This document shows, piece after piece, positions 25,658-32,139 of a stretch of DNA of 64,000 nucleotides; the first letter of the stretch is position 1, and each line of letters starts with the position of its first letter. Source of the DNA: Malaciobacter mytili LMG 24559 (GTDB lineage: Bacteria > Campylobacterota > Campylobacteria > Campylobacterales > Arcobacteraceae); NCBI RefSeq assembly GCF_003346775.1, contig NZ_CP031219.1:620001-684000 (forward strand), in the 5' to 3' direction. The translations under genes and the position numbers were made by a program. The notes beneath the pieces were generated by a model. It was given only the letters and a program-made list of their open reading frames with translations. It was not told where the DNA came from and searched no databases.

Positions 25658-26242
25658 ATGGATATTGTAAAAACAGATTTAGAAAACTTAATTGAAAGTT
25701 TTACTAATATATTAAAAACAAATGATACTTCATTAGATCAATTACAAGAAATTATTGATTTTATTAAAAAAAATAGAGAAGATTTAGAAAACTTATCTAT
25801 TGAAAATATTATAGGATTGCAAGATACTTTAAATTCAAAAGTTGATAATACTAAGGTATTAACACCAGTACCTGAAAATGCATTATTTACAGATACAAAT
25901 ACTTGGAGACCTATTAGTGATAGTGTTTCAAGTGTTGATTCAACAGTTAGTGCTAGTTCAAAAGCTGTAAAAATTGCTTATGATAAAGCTATGGAAGCTA
26001 TAAGAAAAGCTGCAACGGTTCCCTCTTCTATTGGTGGAGTTGGTACTTATGCTTTTTTAGCATATTATGGTTCAAAGACTTTTTCACCAGGATCTACATG
26101 GGTAGGTTCAAAATTAAGATATGCTGGAGTTTCTGAATATGGTTCTGTAAAGTTAGAAAATCAAAGTTTAAGTGGAACTTGGAGATGTATGGGGTATAGC
26201 ACTTCAAATACGCCAGCAACATTATTTTTAAGAATTGCATAA
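25658..26242 (+). CDS. Second tail fibre-like protein with shared N-terminal repeat
   Basis: 194-residue protein that begins with the same repeat (KTNDTSLDQLQEIIDFIKKN, then NIIGLQDTLNSK) as the preceding gene. Residues about 75-110 hold a STVSASSKAVKIAYDKA linker, typical of phage fibres that precede a knob domain. The C-terminal part is rich in Gly, Ser and Trp (GSTWVGSKLRYAG, GTWRCMGY) like phage gp53-type or pyocin knobs. It starts 17 bases after the first fibre gene. The shared repeat suggests that both attach to the same partner. Confidence 0.75.
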   Translation: MDIVKTDLENLIESFTNILKTNDTSLDQLQEIIDFIKKNREDLENLSIENIIGLQDTLNSKVDNTKVLTPVPENALFTDTNTWRPISDSVSSVDSTVSASSKAVKIAYDKAMEAIRKAATVPSSIGGVGTYAFLAYYGSKTFSPGSTWVGSKLRYAGVSEYGSVKLENQSLSGTWRCMGYSTSNTPATLFLRIA

Positions 26243-26254
26243 AAAAGGAAAAAA

Positions 26255-26446
26255 ATGAAAATAGAAATTAAAAACCCAAAATATTCAAATAAAGAAAAAA
26301 CACAAGTTGATGTTGAATTAAATCATCAAGAATTTGGATGGATCCCATATACTTTTCATTATGAAACAGAAGATGAAAGTTTTGATGGAGTAATTAGAGA
26401 ATATCTAAAGAATGAAAATATAGAAATAGAATTTTACTCTAAATAG
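26255..26446 (+). CDS. Small protein after the tail fibre genes
   Basis: 63-residue acidic protein starting 12 bases after the second fibre gene with an AAGGA ribosome binding site. The sequence PKYSNKEKTQVDVELNHQEF followed by GWIPYTFHYE resembles small proteins often found directly behind phage fibre genes, where a chaperone is usual. The family has no proven function, so tail fibre assembly is only a guess. Confidence 0.6.
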   Translation: MKIEIKNPKYSNKEKTQVDVELNHQEFGWIPYTFHYETEDESFDGVIREYLKNENIEIEFYSK

Positions 26447-26458
26447 TTATAAATTTAA

Positions 26459-26483
26459 ACAGGTGCAGAAAGCACCTGTTTTT
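26459..26483 (+). terminator. Rho-independent terminator of the tail fibre module
   Basis: Perfect 8-bp GC-containing stem (26459-26466 with 26472-26479), 5-base loop, followed by a T-run at 26479-26483. It ends the tail fibre transcript just before the lysis genes. Confidence 0.8.
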
Positions 26484-26517
26484 ACTCCCTTACAAAATCT
26501 AAAAAAATCCCTAAAAT
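26472..26517 (+). repeat. Repeated late-module motif, copy 2
   Basis: Second copy of the motif at 24591, beginning in the right arm of the terminator and running to about 26517. It precedes the lysis gene set by 70 bases, just as copy 1 precedes the fibre genes. Copy 1 lacks the left arm of the hairpin. Confidence 0.5.
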
Positions 26518-26588
26518 AAACAAAATATTTTATAAGTAATATATATTAAAGAACAAATAACAAATAAAATTTAAGAATTGGAAGAATA

Positions 26589-26969
26589 ATGAAAGTAATT
26601 TTATATGCCAATCCAAAATATTGGGCTTTATCTAATAAAGAAAAAAAAGAGATTTGTAATGGTTGTGGTGCAAAAGGTGCTTGGTACAATTTTTTAATAC
26701 CAGGTGGAATATTTAAAGAAGCTTGTAATATCCATGATTTTGATTATCTAATTGGTAAAACAGAAGAAGATAAAAGAAAAGCAGATAGAAGATTTATTCA
26801 AAATTTAAAAAGAATAGTTGATAAAACTGAAAATAGAGCTTTAAAAAAATATAGATTAGTTAAAGCAAAAGGTTTTTATAAAGCAGTAAAAGATTTTGGA
26901 GATGAAGCTTTTTGGGCAAATAAAATAGTTGATGAGAAAAATTCACAAGGAAAGGAAGTAGAAATATGA
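26589..26969 (+). CDS. Phospholipase A2-like phage protein
   Basis: 126-residue protein with the PLA2-type active-site pattern: a glycine-rich loop (CGAKGAWYNFLIPGG) followed by ACNIHDFDY, in which His-Asp is the catalytic pair and Tyr is conserved, then EEDKRKADRRF with the second acidic position. Similar proteins accompany holin and endolysin genes in other phages (from memory). There is no signal peptide, so it would rely on the holin or on lysis to reach the envelope. First gene of the lysis set. Confidence 0.72.
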   Translation: MKVILYANPKYWALSNKEKKEICNGCGAKGAWYNFLIPGGIFKEACNIHDFDYLIGKTEEDKRKADRRFIQNLKRIVDKTENRALKKYRLVKAKGFYKAVKDFGDEAFWANKIVDEKNSQGKEVEI

Positions 26970-27193
26970 AAAAGTTAGTTTTATTAATTATTGCTCTTGT
27001 AGCAGTATTTAGTGGTTGTGTTGCAACAAATGAGAATGGAGAAAAAGGTTTAAAAGGAGTTTATACAGGACACATCTATACAAAACAAGATTTGAATAGA
27101 TATAAAGAGATTTATAATGATGGTAAACATATTGTTTTGCAAGTAAAAGAAGAAGTAAATCTTGTGAAGCAAAGCTTAAAAGAAACAGAATAA
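26966..27193 (+). CDS. Small lipoprotein in the lysis set
   Basis: 75-residue protein with a signal peptide ending in the lipobox FSGC (Cys18). The mature part is short and ends in a helical KEEVNLVKQSLKETE stretch. Overlaps the PLA2-like gene by 4 bases. An outer-membrane spanin subunit is a possible role given its place before the holin, but the Pro-rich composition of Rz1 proteins is missing. Function open. Confidence 0.6.
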   Translation: MKKLVLLIIALVAVFSGCVATNENGEKGLKGVYTGHIYTKQDLNRYKEIYNDGKHIVLQVKEEVNLVKQSLKETE

Positions 27194-27216
27194 TAGTTAT
27201 ATGTTGGTGGTAAAAA

Positions 27217-27555
27217 ATGATAGATACAATTTCTCTAATAATAAGTAAACACTTTTTAGTTTTTTTATGGATTACAACATTATCTTTATTAGGTGGATTA
27301 GTGGGGTATATTAGAAAACTAAAAGAGGGTAGATATGAAAGATTTTCAATTACTGAACTTGTAGGAGATTTAGTAATATCATTTTTTATTGGTATTACAA
27401 CTTATTTTATCTGTAAGTCAGCAGGTTTTGATGATTGGTTAATTGCTGGACTAGTTGGGATTACTTCTCATATGGGTACAAGAGGTCTTGTTTTAATAGA
27501 ATCAATGGTTGAAGAGTATGTTAAAAGAATTTTTAAACTTGATAGTAAAAAGTAG
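27217..27555 (+). CDS. Phage holin-like protein
   Basis: 112-residue membrane protein with three hydrophobic segments (about 12-31, 48-66 and 72-87) and a charged C-terminus. GLVGITSHMGTRGLVLIES in the third segment resembles the conserved region of LydA and related holins. It lies directly before the endolysin gene, with GGTGG as ribosome binding site. Holins form the membrane holes that time host lysis. Confidence 0.78.
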   Translation: MIDTISLIISKHFLVFLWITTLSLLGGLVGYIRKLKEGRYERFSITELVGDLVISFFIGITTYFICKSAGFDDWLIAGLVGITSHMGTRGLVLIESMVEEYVKRIFKLDSKK

Positions 27556-27564
27556 GAGAATATA

Positions 27565-27996
27565 ATGCCTAGTTTTGGAAAGACTTCAATACAAAGATTA
27601 GAAACTTGCCATAAAGATTTACAAACAATTTGTAATGAGGTTATTAAGTATTATGATTTTTCAGTTATTGAAGGATATAGAACTTTAGAAATGCAACAAA
27701 AATATTTCAAAGATGGAAAATCAAAACTTGATGGAATAAATCAAAAATCAAAGCATCAATCATTGCCATCACTTGCAGTTGATGTTGCACCATATCCAAT
27801 TGATTTTAAAAATGAACATAAAGCAAAAGCAAGGTTTTATCATCTTGCAGGATATATGTTTATGGCAAGTGAGATTTTATATAAAGAAAAAAAGATTACT
27901 CATAAATTAAGATGGGGTGGAGATTGGGATATTGATAACTATTTTAATGACCAAAGTTTTGATGATTTACCTCATTTTGAATTAGTAAAGGTTTAA
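27565..27996 (+). CDS. M15-family endolysin (L-alanyl-D-glutamate endopeptidase type)
   Basis: 143-residue peptidoglycan peptidase. It carries VIEGYRTLEMQQKYFKDGKS, then KHQSLPSLAVDVAPYP with the zinc-binding His and Asp, and a final DLPHFELV with the third zinc ligand. Size and motifs match phage T5-type endolysins. All active-site residues are present and there is no signal peptide, so export would need the holin next door. A strong AGGAG precedes the ATG. Confidence 0.9.
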   Translation: MPSFGKTSIQRLETCHKDLQTICNEVIKYYDFSVIEGYRTLEMQQKYFKDGKSKLDGINQKSKHQSLPSLAVDVAPYPIDFKNEHKAKARFYHLAGYMFMASEILYKEKKITHKLRWGGDWDIDNYFNDQSFDDLPHFELVKV

Positions 27997-28123
27997 AAGT
28001 AATTTATGAAAATTTGGTATTACTTAACTGATTAATTAAGTAATAGAATATAGATAATAAAAAATAGTGTTAGTATTAACTTTTCATTAACCTTTTGTTG
28101 AAGTTTAGTTAATGGTTAAGTGT

Positions 28124-28129
28124 TATAAT
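28124..28129 (+). promoter_or_regulatory. -10 element of the small RNA candidate
   Basis: Perfect TATAAT in an intergenic region, preceded by dyads built on TTAACC/GGTTAA that could be regulatory sites. Predicted transcription start is about 28136. Confidence 0.5.
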
Positions 28130-28135
28130 TTTCTT

Positions 28136-28268
28136 AGAAATAAGCAAGAATACGGACTTACTTATTTTCCAATAGAAATTAGATAGCGAATTTCAAGTTT
28201 TCCGACAACTAATTTTTTATGTTTCCTTGTGTGTAAAAGGCTTCCTCCCCGGGAAGCCTTTTTTTTTG
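28136..28268 (+). ncRNA. Small RNA candidate at the right border of the phage island
   Basis: About 130 bases from a TATAAT to a strong terminator, with no good reading frame. Visible hairpins: a stem of 9 of 10 pairs at about 28139-28166, a 6-bp stem from GAAATT to AATTTC in 28177-28196, and the terminator. I do not recognise it as 6S, tmRNA, SRP RNA or RNase P. It could be a phage regulatory RNA or a host one. Confidence 0.5.
28235..28267 (+). terminator. Strong rho-independent terminator
   Basis: 11-bp stem rich in GC (28235-28245 with 28252-28262), 6-base loop, and nine consecutive T bases at 28259-28267. The best terminator in the window. Confidence 0.9.
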
Positions 28269-28335
28269 CTTGAAGCAAAGCAATTTTATGTTAATATTCG
28301 AAAATGATTAATCTTACAAAAAATGAATTCAACTA

Positions 28336-30381
28336 ATGCCCTTATCAAATCTAAATAAAGAACAATTAGAAGCTGCAACTTGTGAACCTGGATATAATTT
28401 GATTATTGCAAGTGCAGGGACTGGTAAAACTTCTACTATTGTTGGAAGAATTGCTAATTTAATAAATGGTGGAACAAAACCAGAAGAGATTTTATTATTA
28501 ACTTTTACTAATAAAGCAGCAGCAGAGATGGTACAAAGGGTTGCAAAGTTTTTCGGAAAAGAATTAGCTGCAAAAATAATGGCAGGAACTTTTCACTCAG
28601 TTTCATATAAGCTACTAAAACAACTTGAGATAAATATTACTTTAAAACAACCAAATGAGCTAAAAACTTTATTTAAATCTCTTTATGAAAAAAGAGTTTT
28701 TTATAATAGAGATGATGAAGCAAACCCATATGATGGGGGATATTTATATGATATGTATTCACTTTTTTTAAACTCAAATGATGGAGAAGAGTTTGGAGCT
28801 TGGGTTATTTCTAAAAATCCTGCCCATGAAATATATACTCCAATTTATGAAGATGTAGTTATAGAGTTTGATGAGTTAAAGAAAAAATATGGTTATGTAA
28901 ATTTTGATGATTTACTTGTATTAATGTTAAATACTTTAAAAGAAGAAGAGTTTGATTTTAAAGAAATTTTAGTAGATGAGTATCAAGATACCAATCCACT
29001 TCAAGGAAGATTACTTGATGCTTTTAAACCAAAGTCTCTTTTTTGTGTAGGGGATTATGATCAAAGTATTTATGCTTTTAATGGTTCAGATATAGGTATT
29101 ATTTCAACTTTTTCTAAAAGATATAATAGTGCAAATGTTTATACTTTAAGAAAAAATTATCGTTCTTCTAAACCAATTTTAGATCTAGCTACAAAAGTAA
29201 TAGAATTTAATGAAAGAATTTATGAAAAAAATTTAGAAGTTATGAGAAATGATGTTGATATAAAACCTAAACTTTTAGCTTTCAATGAACTTTTTGGTCA
29301 ATATGAATATATCTCAGAACTTATCTCAAAAAGTAGTACGCCCCATAGTGAAATAGCTATTATTTTTAGAAATAACTCAAGTGCAGATGGTATAGAAGCA
29401 AACTTAAGAGAGTTTGGAATTCCTGCAAAAAGAAAGGGAGGAATGTCTTTTTTTGATGCTTTAGAAGTAAAATTTGTATTAGATATTTTGATGATGCAAT
29501 TATCCCATAATGATATGATGGCTTTTATTCATGTAATTGAGTATGGGAAAGGTATTGGAAAAGCTATTGCAAAAGATATTTTTGATGCATTAATAAAACT
29601 TGGACATGGAAAGCTTTTTGATGGTTTATTCCATCCTGATGATAAGATAAAAAATCCTTATGAATCTAATAAAGTAAAAAATATTCAACTTGGGTTATTT
29701 GATGATTTTATAGAACTTGGTAGCTTATCAAAATTTAAAGAGTGCAATTTTGAAGAGAAGTTTTTATCAAATCCTATTTTAAAGCATCCTAAATTAACAG
29801 TTGAGGGTGCTTTATACTTATATGATTTTTATAATTTATTAAAAGAGTTAAGAAGGGTAAAATCTCCTGCTTCTCAAATAGAACATATTGTTAAAAGTTC
29901 ACTTTTTAATAGAATAAAAGAGTTTTTATCTACAAAAAGAGCAACACAAAAAGATGGAACAATAAATGAGAGTTTAAAAAGTAGTTCTATTACAAAAATC
30001 AATAGGAAAGCTCTTTTATTAAAAACACTTTCAACTCATTATAAAGACCTTTCAAAATTTATAAACTCTATGGTTTTAGGTGGAAGTGAGATGAGTGAAG
30101 GAGAAGGTGTTAATCTTCTTTCTGTTCATGCAAGTAAAGGTTTAGAGTTTAAAGAAGTATATGTAATAGACCTTATGGATGGGCGTTTTCCTAATAGAAA
30201 GCTTATAAGTAAAGGTGGAAGTATAGAAGAAGAGAGACGACTTTTTTATGTTGCAGTTACAAGAGCTAAAGATATTCTTTATCTAAGTTATGCAAAATAT
30301 GATAAAGTTAAAAAGTTAGATTTTATTTATTCACCTTTTCTAAAAGAAGCCGGACTTATAAAAGATGAGAGTTTAGATTAG
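28336..30381 (+). CDS. UvrD/Rep-type ATP-dependent DNA helicase
   Basis: Superfamily 1A 3'-5' helicase of 681 residues. Motif I ASAGTGKTST lies at residues 25-34, motif Ia LLTFTNKAA follows, motif II is VDEYQDTNP near 216, motif III is VGDYDQSIYAFNG, motif IV is LRKNYRS, and motifs V-VI are VNLLSVHASKGLEF and RRLFYVAVTRAK. Shorter than E. coli UvrD, as in other Campylobacterota. This appears to be a chromosomal gene that borders the phage island on the right. Acts in DNA repair or fork restart; which is not decidable here. Confidence 0.9.
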   Translation: MPLSNLNKEQLEAATCEPGYNLIIASAGTGKTSTIVGRIANLINGGTKPEEILLLTFTNKAAAEMVQRVAKFFGKELAAKIMAGTFHSVSYKLLKQLEINITLKQPNELKTLFKSLYEKRVFYNRDDEANPYDGGYLYDMYSLFLNSNDGEEFGAWVISKNPAHEIYTPIYEDVVIEFDELKKKYGYVNFDDLLVLMLNTLKEEEFDFKEILVDEYQDTNPLQGRLLDAFKPKSLFCVGDYDQSIYAFNGSDIGIISTFSKRYNSANVYTLRKNYRSSKPILDLATKVIEFNERIYEKNLEVMRNDVDIKPKLLAFNELFGQYEYISELISKSSTPHSEIAIIFRNNSSADGIEANLREFGIPAKRKGGMSFFDALEVKFVLDILMMQLSHNDMMAFIHVIEYGKGIGKAIAKDIFDALIKLGHGKLFDGLFHPDDKIKNPYESNKVKNIQLGLFDDFIELGSLSKFKECNFEEKFLSNPILKHPKLTVEGALYLYDFYNLLKELRRVKSPASQIEHIVKSSLFNRIKEFLSTKRATQKDGTINESLKSSSITKINRKALLLKTLSTHYKDLSKFINSMVLGGSEMSEGEGVNLLSVHASKGLEFKEVYVIDLMDGRFPNRKLISKGGSIEEERRLFYVAVTRAKDILYLSYAKYDKVKKLDFIYSPFLKEAGLIKDESLD

Positions 30382-31797
30382 GTTAAGTCTACTTCTAACT
30401 CTGTTTCTTCCAGAATTTTTTGCACTATAAAGATGAGTATCTGCTTTTTGAAGCATTTCATCTATATTTTTCATATTTTTTATATCAGTTATTCCAAAAC
30501 TAGCAGTTATATTTATAATATCATCTTTTATATAGATTTGAATTTTTTCAATTTCATTTCTTAATTCTTCAGCTTTTTTTATGGCATCTTCTAATTTATA
30601 ATTATTAAGAACTATTGCAAACTCTTCTCCACCTAGTCTTCCAAATATATCTTCACTATTTAAATGTTGTTTTATACAATCACTAAAAGATATTAAAACT
30701 CTATCTCCCATATCATGACCATAATTATCATTGATTTGTTTAAATTTATCAATATCTATCATTATTACACATAAATTTTTCTGATTTTTTTTAGCTATAT
30801 TAAAAATATTTTGTGCATGCATAAAAAAATGTCTTCTATTCATAGTTTTTGTCAAAAAATCTGTATGTGCTAGATCATATAGTTTAAGATTAACTTTTTC
30901 CAATTCATTTAATGCCGATTGTATTTGATGTGTTCTTTCTTCTACTTTCTCTTCTAATTCATTATTATGTTTTTTTACGGTTTTTTGATAGATATATGTT
31001 ATATAAAATAAAAGTGCTAGAAAAATAGATACAAATATAATAAAAATAGTAATTGTCTCTTTTCCCTCTTTAATTAAAATAGAATCATTTGATAATTCTA
31101 AAGAGAATAAAAATTTATTTTTATATCCGTAAAATGAGATTTTATTTATTACTTTTGTTGTCTCAATATTTGTATGCAATTCAATTTTTTTAAAATAAAG
31201 TGAGTTAAATTTATAATTACTATTTGTTGAATAAATATGTTCATCTATAAAATTTATTTCAGAAAAATTTTTAGAAAAACCTTTTAATTTTTTTAAAGAC
31301 AACTCTTTTAAAGCATAATATGTATTATTTAAATGATTAGTTTTAGTAATTAAAAATAGTTCTTTATTTATTTCTATTATAGTATTAAAATTATCAAATT
31401 CTTTATATATTTTAATAACTTCTTCTTTTAATGTTTGCATATTTTTTATAGAATTTTGAGAGGAACTAATATAAAAACTTGAAGAGTTATTTTGAAAAAT
31501 AAGTAAATCTATATTTAATGAATTTAAGATGTCTTTTGTTTTAACAATATTTTTCCCTTCTTTAATTAAACTAAAAAGTTCATTTGATGCTGTAAAAATA
31601 GTACTATTTTTATTATTTATTCTTATATTTTCTTCAATAAGTGAAATAAGAGATTTAATATGTTTTATATTTTGTTCATATTCTAATTTCTTATAATCCT
31701 CTAAAATTATAAAACAGTTAAAAACAATGAAAATAATAGTTATAGCTGATATAGAACTAATAAAAGTAAGAGTCTTATTTTTTATAATTTTTGTCAC
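30373..31797 (-). CDS. Membrane-anchored diguanylate cyclase
   Basis: 474-residue inner-membrane c-di-GMP synthase. One transmembrane helix near residues 10-30, a periplasmic sensor region of about 200 residues, and a second helix near 247-267 (TIFIIFVSIFLALLFYITYI). A short coiled coil then leads to a GGDEF domain (315-474) with an intact RLGGEEFAIV active site and the upstream DIDKFKQINDNYGHD. Its 3' end overlaps the helicase gene by 9 bases in convergent orientation. The ligand of the periplasmic part is unknown. Confidence 0.9.
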   Translation of the reverse strand: MTKIIKNKTLTFISSISAITIIFIVFNCFIILEDYKKLEYEQNIKHIKSLISLIEENIRINNKNSTIFTASNELFSLIKEGKNIVKTKDILNSLNIDLLIFQNNSSSFYISSSQNSIKNMQTLKEEVIKIYKEFDNFNTIIEINKELFLITKTNHLNNTYYALKELSLKKLKGFSKNFSEINFIDEHIYSTNSNYKFNSLYFKKIELHTNIETTKVINKISFYGYKNKFLFSLELSNDSILIKEGKETITIFIIFVSIFLALLFYITYIYQKTVKKHNNELEEKVEERTHQIQSALNELEKVNLKLYDLAHTDFLTKTMNRRHFFMHAQNIFNIAKKNQKNLCVIMIDIDKFKQINDNYGHDMGDRVLISFSDCIKQHLNSEDIFGRLGGEEFAIVLNNYKLEDAIKKAEELRNEIEKIQIYIKDDIINITASFGITDIKNMKNIDEMLQKADTHLYSAKNSGRNRVRSRLNLI

Positions 31798-32139
31798 ATT
31801 AATTACTTAATCTTTACCTAAATTTTTTTTAAACTATAATTCTAGCAGAAAATTTTAAAAAAGCTATAATTTTTAAACAGATTTTTGACTTTTTTTCTAA
31901 AATTAAATAAATAAAAAATATATAAGATTATTTTTATGGTTATTTTATTAAACAATATGTATAATTTTATCTTTTAAAATATATAATATAATCTTTTAAA
32001 TTATTAATAAAATAGTTAAACTAGATATAATAATTTTAAATATGTGAGTTTTTAAAGCCTTTGCCTTTGGAAATTTATTTACCTAAGATAAAACTACTTT
32101 TAGATATAATCGCGCATATTTAAATGATTAGGAATTTTA
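31798..32139. other. Divergent promoter region between the diguanylate cyclase and valS
   Basis: 342 bases of very AT-rich sequence without a gene. The right end has the valS -10 element. No other repeat or conserved structure was found. Confidence 0.5.
32105..32110 (+). promoter_or_regulatory. Probable -10 element of valS
   Basis: TATAAT at 32105-32110, 29 bases before the ATG, giving a short leader that contains AGGAAT. Confidence 0.55.

Larger units (their letters stand above)
27997..28335 (+). other. Right border of the island: dyads, small RNA candidate and terminator
   Basis: 339 bases without a protein gene. A 10-bp dyad (28018-28027 with 28036-28045) follows the endolysin. A second dyad (7 bases, CATTAAC and GTTAATG near 28085-28114) precedes a TATAAT at 28124-28129. 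A probable RNA of about 130 bases ends at a strong terminator. No integrase or recognisable attachment repeat was found on comparison with the left border. Confidence 0.5.

Noticed and set aside
24666-26242. Diversity-generating retroelement acting on the fibre genes
   Set aside because: No reverse transcriptase, no template repeat and no C-type lectin tip sequence seen nearby.
28136-28268. 6S RNA, tmRNA or SRP RNA
   Set aside because: The ends do not pair as in 6S, there is no tRNA-like part or tag frame, and no SRP Alu or tetraloop signature.
21015-28335. Attachment site repeats flanking the island
   Set aside because: I compared both borders by eye and found no direct repeat longer than chance; no tRNA gene is at either end.
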